Assembly: GCA_947452325.1 (NCBI GenBank)
Contig: CANGCZ010000015.1
Span: 1 to 16,551 of the forward strand
Source: Comamonadaceae bacterium
Lineage (GTDB): Bacteria; Pseudomonadota; Gammaproteobacteria; Burkholderiales; Burkholderiaceae_C
DNA length: 16,551 nt
Direction: 5' to 3'
A program made the translations under genes and the position numbers. The notes beneath the pieces were generated by a model. That model searched no databases, was not told where the DNA came from, and saw only the letters and a list, made by a program, of their open reading frames with translations. Shown here in pieces: positions 5,596 through 12,804 of the stretch; positions within the stretch are counted from its first letter, which is position 1, and the number at the start of each line of letters is the position of its first letter.

Positions 5596-6493
5596 GCCGC
5601 AAAAAAGCCGGCATGAACATGCCATTGGCCATGGCTGTGCCCAGCAAAATCAAACCGCCACACAGCAAAATTCGCAAAGTCAGCGTTTCATCCAAAAACA
5701 CCACACCAATGATGTTGGCGAACAAGGGCACCAGGTAAGTCACACTCAAAGTGCGAGTGCCGCCGGTTTTGGCGATCAATCTGAAATAAAGCATATAGGC
5801 CAGTGCCGTCGACACTGCGCCTATCATCAGCAAACCTATCCAGGCGGATGCCGTGGGCCACTGCGTCGGGTGAAACCACACACCCGGTAACACCAATAAC
5901 AGGCAAGCCCCCATTTGGCTGCCGGTGGCAATCACCAGCGGCGGTACCCCCGAGAGGTAACGCTGGGAAATGGATGTCGCCGTGCCATAACAGGCGGTTG
6001 CCACCAAACAGGCCAGCATGGCCCAGCCGTTGGCACCGGCATCAAAGGACAGCCCGCCGCTGACACCGGCCGCCAGCAAAGCGGCACCCATAAACCCCAC
6101 CAGCATGCCGATTGCGCGCCAGTGTCCCGGGCGCTCGCCCAGCCACAGCCAGGCGATCAAAGCGCCGAACAAGGGTGAAATGCCATTGAGGATAGACGAC
6201 ATGCCTGTGCTGATATGCAGCACTGCATAAGCAAAGCAAATAAAAGGTATGCCTGAATTGACCACGCCCATGGCCATCACCGTGCGCCAGTGCTGTTTCA
6301 GCGAGGCAGTGTGACCATTCAAAAGCAAAAACGGCAGCAGCACGAGTATGGCAACGCTGACCCGCAACCAAGCGGTGGTCCACGGTCCGAACTGTTGCGA
6401 TGTCATGCGCATGAAAACAAAGGATGAGCCCCAGATCATGCCCAGCAGCACAAACTCCGGCAGCCAGCGTTGCCAGCGCAACGCCGGCGTCAC
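5582..6493 (-). CDS. DMT superfamily (EamA) inner-membrane transporter
   Basis: This 303-residue protein has about ten hydrophobic helices in two EamA repeats (about 12-140 and 152-292), the layout of drug/metabolite exporters. Family-like features are GMIWGSSFVFMR in helix 1, the end-of-repeat GERPGHW in repeat 1 (about 118) and LDETLTL in repeat 2 (about 267). Substrates in this family range from amino acids to small metabolites and cannot be read from sequence. The start is a GTG at 6491-6493, whose GTGA overlaps the stop of the upstream ogt-type gene by 4 nt. A GAGGG sequence sits 9 nt upstream inside that gene, and the first in-frame ATG lies inside helix 1, so the GTG is well supported. 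It is translationally coupled to the DNA methyltransferase gene. Confidence 0.92.
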   Translation of the reverse strand: MTPALRWQRWLPEFVLLGMIWGSSFVFMRMTSQQFGPWTTAWLRVSVAILVLLPFLLLNGHTASLKQHWRTVMAMGVVNSGIPFICFAYAVLHISTGMSSILNGISPLFGALIAWLWLGERPGHWRAIGMLVGFMGAALLAAGVSGGLSFDAGANGWAMLACLVATACYGTATSISQRYLSGVPPLVIATGSQMGACLLLVLPGVWFHPTQWPTASAWIGLLMIGAVSTALAYMLYFRLIAKTGGTRTLSVTYLVPLFANIIGVVFLDETLTLRILLCGGLILLGTAMANGMFMPAFLRQRSK

Positions 6494-6981
6494 AACAGCG
6501 TGCCCTCGAGTTGCAACAAAGCGATCTTTCGGTCAAGCCCGCCGGCGTAGCCGGTGAGTGCGCCGTCGCTGGCCACCACGCGGTGACAGGGAAGAAAAAT
6601 ACTCAATGGGTTGCGCCCTACTGCCATACCGATGGCGCGTGCTGCTTGCGGACGGCCAAGGTGTTTGGCTATCTCGGCATAAGACACAAAACGAGCAAAG
6701 GGAATCATGGCCAAAGCCTGCCAGACGGTGCGCTGAAAATCACTGCCGCTGTAGGGCTGCAAAGGCAATTCAAACTGACGGCGTTGACCGGCAAAGTATT
6801 CAGACAATTGTTTTCTGGCTTCGCGTAACCAAGGTTGGCTTGCACCCCAGGGCAGGGCGGCCAAGTCCGGGCGGTGGGCCTGATCTTCGAACCAGGCGCC
6901 TTGCAAACCCTGGGCAGAGGCCACCAGTGTCATGCCACCCAGCGGGGTGCTGATAGGCATTTGCCACAAAGTGTGTGTCAT
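6490..6981 (-). CDS. ogt: Methylated-DNA--protein-cysteine S-methyltransferase (Ogt type)
   Basis: This suicidal repair protein transfers the alkyl group from O6-alkylguanine (and O4-alkylthymine) in DNA to its own cysteine. The C-terminal ATase domain (about residues 80-160) has FQRTVWQAL, the Arg-finger/recognition segment RPQAARAIGMAVGRNP, the active site PCHRV (C132 from the start used here) and SDGALTGYAGGL. Asn in GRNP and Pro-Cys-His-Arg are all intact. The start is uncertain: in-frame ATGs lie at 6981, 7008, 7041, 7047 and 7050. I chose 6981 because similarity to the family begins about there (163 residues). None has a clear ribosome-binding site. A minus-strand TATGAT at 7051-7046 would also be too close for the longest starts. 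The downstream transporter overlaps by 4 nt. There is no Ada regulatory domain. Confidence 0.9.
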   Translation of the reverse strand: MTHTLWQMPISTPLGGMTLVASAQGLQGAWFEDQAHRPDLAALPWGASQPWLREARKQLSEYFAGQRRQFELPLQPYSGSDFQRTVWQALAMIPFARFVSYAEIAKHLGRPQAARAIGMAVGRNPLSIFLPCHRVVASDGALTGYAGGLDRKIALLQLEGTLL

Positions 6982-7077
6982 GGGGGGCTTGGCCAGAGCA
7001 AATGTCATGGGTAAAAAGTCAAAAGTGGTTTTCGTTCTCATTGTCATCATAAAGGCTGAGGTGCCGACCCGCGGACC

Positions 7078-7083
7078 TACAAT
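7078..7083 (+). promoter_or_regulatory. Predicted -10 element for the mutase-waaC-waaA unit, implying a near-leaderless mRNA
   Basis: TACAAT matches the -10 consensus at five of six positions and ends 8 nt before the ATG at 7092. Transcription from it would begin at about 7089-7091, leaving essentially no 5' leader. No good -35 lies 16-18 bp upstream (the region is GCTGAG-like), so the element is weak evidence on its own. The lack of a convincing Shine-Dalgarno sequence before the mutase ATG is consistent with it. Confidence 0.35.
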
Positions 7084-7091
7084 GGATTCGC

Positions 7092-8492
7092 ATGAAAACA
7101 GACAACAGCATTTTCAAAGCCTATGACATCAGAGGTGTCGTTCCTGCCTCGCTGAATAGGGATGTCGCATTGGCACTGGGCCGCAGTTTCGGCACCCAAG
7201 CCATGGCTTGCGGGCAAACACAGGTTGCCGTCGGGCGCGACGGCCGGCTCAGCGGCCCTGAATTGGCGCAAGCATTGGTACAAGGCTTGATGGATGCCGG
7301 TGTACAGGTGATTGATGTCGGCATGGTCACCACGCCGCAGCTGTATTTCGCCGCCCATACCTTGTGTCAAAGCGGCATACAAATCACCGGCAGCCACAAC
7401 CCGCGCGACTACAACGGTTTCAAGATGGTGCTGGACGGACGCGCTATTTACGGCGAAGACATTCAAGGCTTGCGCCGCATGATGCAAGATGAAAACTGGA
7501 ACTTGCAAAGCGGCGGCAGCGTGCAGTCGGTGTCCGTGAACCAAACCTATGCAGACCGCATCGTCTCCGACATACGGCTGGCGCGTCCCATGCGCATTGT
7601 GGTGGATTCGGGCAACGGCGTGGCCGGCGCCAGCGCGCCACAGATACTGCGTGCCATCGGTTGCGAGGTCATCGAGTTGTTCAGTGAGGTCGACGGCCAT
7701 TTTCCCAATCACCATCCGGATCCGAGCAAACCCGAAAACCTGCGCGACTTGATCCACGCTTTGCAAACCAGCGACGCCGAACTCGGGCTGGCGTTTGACG
7801 GTGACGGCGACCGCTTAGGCATAGTCACGCGCGACGGCCAAACCATTTACCCCGACCGCCAGATGATGTTGTTTGCCCGCGATGTGCTCTCGCGCGTGCC
7901 AGGCGGCACCATCGTTTACGACGTGAAATGCTCTCAGCAACTCGCGCCCGCCATACGCGCTGCCGGTGGCGTGCCGCAGATGTTCAAGACCGGTCACTCG
8001 CTGATCAAAGCGCAAATGAAAGCGATTGATTCACCGCTGGGCGGCGAGATGAGCGGCCATGTGTTTTTCAAAGAGCGCTGGTACGGCTTTGACGACGGTA
8101 CTTACGCCGGTTGCCGCTTGCTGGAAATCCTCAGCCGCTCGGCTGATGCCAACCAGGTGTTGCACGATTTGCCCACCAGCCAGTCCACGCCCGAACTCAA
8201 CGTGGCATGCCGTGAAGGCGAACCGCACCAGGTGACCGCTGATTTGCTGAGGTTGGCGCGCACCCAGGGCTTGCCCGGCCCCGCGCAACACCCGGTGCTG
8301 TGCGACATAGACGGTGTGCGCATCGACTGGGACGACGGCTTTGGGCTGGTGCGCGCCTCCAACACCACGCCGGTGCTGGTGTTGCGTTTTGAAGGCCAGA
8401 CCCAGGCTGCTTTAGCGCGCATAGAACACGACATGATGGCCTTGCTGCGCCAGGTCAAACCCGATGCAAAGGTACAAGAGGCCGCGCATTGA
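7092..8492 (+). CDS. Phosphomannomutase/phosphoglucomutase
   Basis: This 466-residue enzyme of the alpha-D-phosphohexomutase superfamily (AlgC/ManB type) interconverts hexose 6- and 1-phosphates for nucleotide-sugar, LPS and exopolysaccharide synthesis in the cytoplasm. The four domains run in order. Key sites are the phosphoserine loop TGSHNP (S101), the Mg-binding loop DGDGD (236-240), the sugar-binding loop GEMSGH (318-323) and the C-terminal phosphate-binding RASNTTP. Length is normal for the family. The ATG at 7092 gives the standard start FKAYDIRG; there is no strong ribosome-binding site. An overlapping ATG at 7082 in another frame opens a 14-codon reading frame. It is the first gene of a probable operon with waaC and waaA, sharing a TTGA overlap with waaC, which fits a role in supplying LPS sugars. 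Confidence 0.95.
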   Translation: MKTDNSIFKAYDIRGVVPASLNRDVALALGRSFGTQAMACGQTQVAVGRDGRLSGPELAQALVQGLMDAGVQVIDVGMVTTPQLYFAAHTLCQSGIQITGSHNPRDYNGFKMVLDGRAIYGEDIQGLRRMMQDENWNLQSGGSVQSVSVNQTYADRIVSDIRLARPMRIVVDSGNGVAGASAPQILRAIGCEVIELFSEVDGHFPNHHPDPSKPENLRDLIHALQTSDAELGLAFDGDGDRLGIVTRDGQTIYPDRQMMLFARDVLSRVPGGTIVYDVKCSQQLAPAIRAAGGVPQMFKTGHSLIKAQMKAIDSPLGGEMSGHVFFKERWYGFDDGTYAGCRLLEILSRSADANQVLHDLPTSQSTPELNVACREGEPHQVTADLLRLARTQGLPGPAQHPVLCDIDGVRIDWDDGFGLVRASNTTPVLVLRFEGQTQAALARIEHDMMALLRQVKPDAKVQEAAH

Positions 8493-9484
8493 GGGTGTTG
8501 GTGGTCAAGTTGTCGTCATTGGGGGACGTGATTCAAACCCTGCCGGTGTTGCACGACTTGCAAAGCCGTTACCCCGGTTGCCGCATTGATTGGGTCGTGG
8601 AAGAAGCCTTCGCTGATTTGCTGCGCACGGTGCCTTCCATTGACACCGTCATTCCTATCGCGCAGCGCCGCTGGCGCAAAAGCTTTTGGCAAGCGCAAAC
8701 CCGGGCCGCTTGGCAAGCCTTTTGGCTTGAGTTGCGCAGCCAAAGCTATGACCTGGTGATCGATTTTCAGGGTTTGATCAAATCCGCCCGCGTGGCCCGC
8801 ATGGCGCGCCTGAACCCTGGCGGTTTCAGCGTCACTTATGCGAATGCCAGCGACTGGTGTGCTTATGAATGGCCGGTGCGCTGGCTGTTGCAACGCACGG
8901 TGCCCATGGAAAAAACCATACACGCGGTGGCGCGTTACCGCAGTCTGGCTGCGCGGGCTTGCGGACAGGACGCCGCGCAGTGGCTGGCGGGTGCGCCGGT
9001 TTACCCGTGGCCAGCCGTACCGGCTGCGCAGCCTGCTTTGGCCGTATTGGCATTTGGCACCACACGCGCCGACAACCTGTGGCCAGCCTCTGACTGGCAA
9101 GCGCTGGGCCGGCATTTGCTATCACAAGGTTTGGAGTTGGCCTTGCCGCAGTCGTCCGAACAAGAGTGGCAATGGGCGCAGCAACTGGCCGATGCCCTAG
9201 GCCCTGCGTGCCGCGTCTGGCCGCGCTTGTCGCTGGCCGAAGTGCGTCAGCGCATGGCGGCAGCCACGCTGGTGGTCGGGGTGGATTCGGGTTTGAGTCA
9301 CTTGGCGATCGCGCTCAATTTGCCTGTCGTGCAAATCTTCAGTCAAGCGCGCGTGGCGCGTGCCGGTCCGGTCGGTCGCTCTCATCAGCAGGCGGTCGGA
9401 GGCGCACAAGCCCCGCAAGCCGAAGAGGTCTGGCTCGCATGTCAACAGGTGTGGGCGGTCGCGCCTGCACGCCCCCTCGCATGA
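8489..9484 (+). CDS. waaC: Lipopolysaccharide heptosyltransferase I
   Basis: This 331-residue GT-B fold glycosyltransferase of family GT9 adds the first L-glycero-D-manno-heptose to Kdo on the cytoplasmic face of the inner membrane. The N-terminus MRVLVVKLSSLGDVIQTLP contains the conserved GD pair with the catalytic Asp (D13). IDWVVEEAFADL and LVIDFQGLIKSA follow, and the C-terminal domain has FGTTRADNLWP and VGVDSGLSHLA for ADP-heptose. The last two read Ser where the commoner form is DTGLTHLA, a mild variation. The start is TTG at 8489-8491, overlapping the mutase stop by 4 nt (TTGA), with GAGG 7 nt upstream. No ATG is available at the right place. The stop overlaps the waaA start (ATGA). 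waaC next to waaA is a frequent inner-core arrangement. Confidence 0.95.
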   Translation: MRVLVVKLSSLGDVIQTLPVLHDLQSRYPGCRIDWVVEEAFADLLRTVPSIDTVIPIAQRRWRKSFWQAQTRAAWQAFWLELRSQSYDLVIDFQGLIKSARVARMARLNPGGFSVTYANASDWCAYEWPVRWLLQRTVPMEKTIHAVARYRSLAARACGQDAAQWLAGAPVYPWPAVPAAQPALAVLAFGTTRADNLWPASDWQALGRHLLSQGLELALPQSSEQEWQWAQQLADALGPACRVWPRLSLAEVRQRMAAATLVVGVDSGLSHLAIALNLPVVQIFSQARVARAGPVGRSHQQAVGGAQAPQAEEVWLACQQVWAVAPARPLA

Positions 9485-10758
9485 GCATCGCACGCTTTAT
9501 TTATTCGGTTTTGATGCTGGCGCTGGTGCCAGTGTTACTGTTGCGTTTGCGTTTGCGTGCCAGGCGTGAGCCTTTGTATGGCTTGGCGGTGGCCGAGCGC
9601 TTCGGTTTTTACAGTATGCCAACCGATGCCGGCAAGGTCTGGATACACGCAGTTTCTCTGGGTGAAACCCGGGCGGTGCAAGCGCTGGTGCAGGCTTTGC
9701 GAGAAGGGCATCCCGGCATTCGTTTTATCTTCACGCACGGTACTGCGACAGGGCGTGAGCAGGGCCTGAGCCTGATGCAAAACGGCGACCTGCAAATGTG
9801 GCAGCCTTGGGATACGCCGTTTGCTGTGCAGCGTTTTTTGCGCCATTTCCAACCGCGTCTGGGGCTGCTGGTCGACACCGAGGTTTGGCCCAATACCATT
9901 GCCGAGGCCAAAGCCCACGGGGTGCCACTGGTGCTGATCAACGGTCGTTTGAGCGCCAGGTCCTTGCGCAAAGCCATGCGCTGGCCTTCATTGTCTCAAC
10001 CCGCTTTTCAAGGCTTGCACGCTATCTGGGCGCAAACCGCAGACGACGCCAAACGCATGGAACACTTGGGCGCCCGGGTGCAATCGGTGATGGGCAATCT
10101 GAAGTTTGACGCGGTACCGGACGCCGCTTTGATGCACAGCGGTCTGGCCTGGCGGGCCGCAGCACCCAAGCCGGTGGTGTTGCTGGCGATTTCGCGCGAA
10201 GGCGAAGAGGCCGCATTGCTCAAACTCTTGACGGACAACCCGTCTTACCAGCGAGATGTGCAATGGTGGCTGGTGCCGCGCCATCCGCAACGCTTTGATG
10301 CCGTGGCCGCTTTGGTCTTGTCTGCCGGTTTGACGCTGTCAAGACGCAGCCAGTGGGGCGCATTGTTGCCGGGACAGCCGGTGGCTTTGCCCGATGACGC
10401 CGTGGTGCTGGGCGACACCATGGGAGAAATGCCGTTTTATTTTGGCGCTGCCAGTGTGTGTTTGCTGGGTGGCAGTTTTGAGCCATTGGGTGGGCAAAAC
10501 CTGATCGAGGCCTGCGCCTGCGCCTGTCCGGTGGTCATGGGGCCGCACACGTTCAATTTCACAGAGGCCGCCAGACTCGCCTTGCACAGCGGTGCGGCAT
10601 TGCGCACGGCGGATTTGTCAGAGGCGGTCAGCCAAGCCCATGCGCTGGCCATTGACGAAGAGAAGTGCTTGCGTATGGCCGAAGCTGCCAGCAGCTTTGC
10701 CACACAGCACCAGGGCGCGGTGCAACGTTGTCTGTTGCTGCTAAAGCCTTTGCTGTGA
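9481..10758 (+). CDS. waaA: 3-deoxy-D-manno-octulosonic acid (Kdo) transferase
   Basis: This 425-residue inner-membrane glycosyltransferase (GT30) transfers Kdo from CMP-Kdo to lipid IVA. An N-terminal membrane anchor is visible at about residues 5-22. The acceptor-domain motif VSLGETRA contains the conserved Glu (E62), followed by FTHGTATG, DTEVWPN and the C-terminal donor-site signature GGSFEPLGGQNLIEA, with MGPHTFNF after it. All are intact. The frame is open 105 codons further upstream, but that part overlaps waaC and has no homology. The ATG at 9481 overlaps the waaC stop by 4 nt and lacks a clear ribosome-binding site, so translation is probably coupled. It ends 8 bp before the convergent tolC-type gene. 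The mono- or bifunctional nature cannot be told from sequence here. Confidence 0.96.
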   Translation: MSIARFIYSVLMLALVPVLLLRLRLRARREPLYGLAVAERFGFYSMPTDAGKVWIHAVSLGETRAVQALVQALREGHPGIRFIFTHGTATGREQGLSLMQNGDLQMWQPWDTPFAVQRFLRHFQPRLGLLVDTEVWPNTIAEAKAHGVPLVLINGRLSARSLRKAMRWPSLSQPAFQGLHAIWAQTADDAKRMEHLGARVQSVMGNLKFDAVPDAALMHSGLAWRAAAPKPVVLLAISREGEEAALLKLLTDNPSYQRDVQWWLVPRHPQRFDAVAALVLSAGLTLSRRSQWGALLPGQPVALPDDAVVLGDTMGEMPFYFGAASVCLLGGSFEPLGGQNLIEACACACPVVMGPHTFNFTEAARLALHSGAALRTADLSEAVSQAHALAIDEEKCLRMAEAASSFATQHQGAVQRCLLLLKPLL

Positions 10759-10766
10759 AACGGTGA

Positions 10767-12098
10767 TCAGGGAACCAGCAGCGAATTGACGTTTTGCAGG
10801 TCTTCGACATTCAACACGCCGCTGACCTGACGCAGTTTCAGCAAACCGACCAGCACGTCGTAGCGCGCCTTGGCCAATTTGGCTTTGGTGTCGTAGAGCT
10901 TGGATTGGGCATCCAGCACATTGATGTTGATGCGCACGCCGACGTTGTAGCCGAGTTTGTTGGCATCCAGCGCAACCTGGCTGGACTCTTCTGCCGCTTG
11001 CAAAGCTTTGACTTGGCTGATGCCTGACATGACGCCAAAGAAAGCGCTGCGAGCGCCTTGCGCCACATTGCGGGCGGTGGCGTCCAAGTCGGCCTCGGCT
11101 TTTTGCTTGAGCGACAAGGTTTCGCGCACACGGTTGTCAAGTGATTTGCCGGTATACAGCGGCAAATTCAGTACCAACGCACCAGTGGCCACGCCGTAAC
11201 GGATATCTGTTGAAGCGTAATTGATGGCGCCGTTGGCGTTGCTGTAGGAATAGCTAAGTTGGGCGTCAACCGTGGGTTTGAGACCGGCTTGCGCTTTGCG
11301 AACTTCCAGATCGGCGATTTCAAGCGCGGTGCGCAATTGTTTGACGCTGGGGTTTTGGCCTTCACTCAAGCCTACCCAGTTTTCCACCCGCTCAGGCTGT
11401 GGCGCAAGCGGTTTGGCGCTGAGTGCCACGGCTTTGGGCGACAGGTCAGGTTTGCCCACCAACTGTTCCAAGGCCATTTTTTTGACCATCAAATCGTTTT
11501 GTGCTGCGATTTCCTGGGCGCGCGACAAGTCATAACTGGCCTGGGCTTCGCGGGTATCGGTGATGGTGGCGGTGCCGACTTCAAAATTGCGTTTGGCCGA
11601 TGCAAGTTGCTCGGCGACGGCTTTCATTTGCGCTTGGATGAAAGTCAGGTTGTCTTTGGCAGCCAGCACATCGAAATAGGCCTGGCTTAAGCGGACCATG
11701 AGATCTTGCTCGGCGGCCTGCAACTGTGCTTCGATCTGGCGCATTTGCAACTCGGTTTGTGCCGCTTCGATGTTGTTGCCGGGCTTGTAAATCTGTTGCG
11801 TACCGGTGACGGTGCCGGTCTGGCTGGTAAACGAGTGGTTGCCGGGCAAGCTGGACGGCGCGTTATAGCCGCCATTGTTCAAACTGACATTGGCATTCAG
11901 ATTGACATTCATGCCCAGCTTGGCTTGTGCCTGCAATATGCGCATGCGGGCGGCCTGTACCTGGTACTGTGCGCCTTTGAATGTGGCATCGAAATCTTTG
12001 GCTGCGTCGTACATGTCGACCAGGCTCTGGCCCCGGACAGTCCCTGAAAAGGCCAGAGACATGGCCGCAATCAAGGGCAGGGTGCGAAACAATTTCAT
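10767..12098 (-). CDS. TolC family outer-membrane efflux channel
   Basis: This 443-residue precursor has a signal peptide (about 1-23, MKLFRTLPLIAAMSLAFSG, likely cleaved after VRG) and two outer-membrane-factor repeats of helical coiled coil plus beta strands. The first half begins QSLVDMYDAAKDFD, close to the TolC start. The second starts near ENWVGLSEGQNPSVKQL, a typical repeat-2 beginning. The trimeric channel would connect the RND pump across the periplasm to the outside. The ATG at 12096-12098 is chosen for its strong AAGGAAG ribosome-binding site and signal peptide; 45 extra in-frame upstream codons read into the previous gene. It is the last gene of the operon, 22 bp after the PIMT-like gene, and ends 8 bp from waaA on the other strand with no obvious terminator between. 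Confidence 0.93.
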   Translation of the reverse strand: MKLFRTLPLIAAMSLAFSGTVRGQSLVDMYDAAKDFDATFKGAQYQVQAARMRILQAQAKLGMNVNLNANVSLNNGGYNAPSSLPGNHSFTSQTGTVTGTQQIYKPGNNIEAAQTELQMRQIEAQLQAAEQDLMVRLSQAYFDVLAAKDNLTFIQAQMKAVAEQLASAKRNFEVGTATITDTREAQASYDLSRAQEIAAQNDLMVKKMALEQLVGKPDLSPKAVALSAKPLAPQPERVENWVGLSEGQNPSVKQLRTALEIADLEVRKAQAGLKPTVDAQLSYSYSNANGAINYASTDIRYGVATGALVLNLPLYTGKSLDNRVRETLSLKQKAEADLDATARNVAQGARSAFFGVMSGISQVKALQAAEESSQVALDANKLGYNVGVRININVLDAQSKLYDTKAKLAKARYDVLVGLLKLRQVSGVLNVEDLQNVNSLLVP

Positions 12099-12120
12099 GG
12101 TCTTCCTTTGTGACTTCATA

Positions 12121-12792
12121 TTAAAAATGGAAAGCAGTTTTTTCAGCGAAACCGTGTAGCCTGGGAATGACCACATCCCATAAGGACTGGCTGTGGCCTT
12201 GACCATCTGCCTGGCGGAGCACACGCGTGGCACACATCACCGGTTCTTCGCCAATCACTCCCAGCAATCTGCCGCCGGGTTTGAGCATGGCCAGCAGGGC
12301 AACCGGCACCGAAGCCACTGAACCGCCAAGCAAGATGGCATCATAAGTCTGAACGGTAGAGTGCGCGGGAATGCCCTCACTGTGTACCAACTCCACATTG
12401 TGGATACCGCAGTGGCTCAGTCGCTGTCGGGCAGGGGCAATGAAATCTGCATGACACTCCAAACTGGTGACGTGTGCGCATGACATGGCCAGCAAGGCCG
12501 TCAGGTAGCCGCTGCCGGTACCGATTTCCAGCACTCGCTCATGGGCTTGCAATTGCAGGTCTTGCAGCAATCGTGCGTCTACACGCGGGGCCAGCATGCA
12601 TTCACCGTGCGCCAGTGGCAATTCAGTGTCGCTGTAAGCCAGCGATTGGTAAGCCGCAGGCACAAACTCGTGCCGGTCCAAGCGAGACAGCAGGGAAAGC
12701 ACATTCAGGTCCAGCACCTGCCAGGTGCGGATTTGCTGTTCCACCATGTTGAATCTGGCGATGTCGGGGTTGGTGTCGGTATGTGTTTTCAT
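12121..12792 (-). CDS. Protein-L-isoaspartate O-methyltransferase family protein
   Basis: This 223-residue SAM-dependent methyltransferase resembles PIMT (Pcm), which repairs isoaspartyl damage in proteins. The N-terminal RFNMVEQQIRTWQVLD and HEFVP segments are PIMT-like. The SAM motif is VLEIGTGSGYLTALLA (about 87-102), followed by VTSLECHADF (acidic motif 2) and LLGGSV. The substrate loop reads ELPLAHGECMLAPR instead of the classical GQTISQP loop, so isoaspartyl repair activity is not assured. This variant seems common in betaproteobacteria, as far as I recall. The ATG at 12790-12792 is 12 nt after the RND stop, and tolC follows 22 nt after its own stop, so it sits inside an efflux operon. 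Whether that has functional meaning or is just chromosomal placement cannot be judged here. Confidence 0.88.
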   Translation of the reverse strand: MKTHTDTNPDIARFNMVEQQIRTWQVLDLNVLSLLSRLDRHEFVPAAYQSLAYSDTELPLAHGECMLAPRVDARLLQDLQLQAHERVLEIGTGSGYLTALLAMSCAHVTSLECHADFIAPARQRLSHCGIHNVELVHSEGIPAHSTVQTYDAILLGGSVASVPVALLAMLKPGGRLLGVIGEEPVMCATRVLRQADGQGHSQSLWDVVIPRLHGFAEKTAFHF

Positions 12793-12804
12793 GGGAATGC
12801 GATT

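Noticed and set aside
9166..9480. A 105-residue N-terminal extension of WaaA
   Set aside because: It lies entirely within waaC in another frame and is Arg/Ala-rich without family resemblance; the ATGA overlap start is far more natural.
12099..12233. A 45-residue N-terminal extension of the TolC-type protein
   Set aside because: It would bury the signal peptide and read into the preceding gene; the AAGGAAG site clearly marks the start at 12098.
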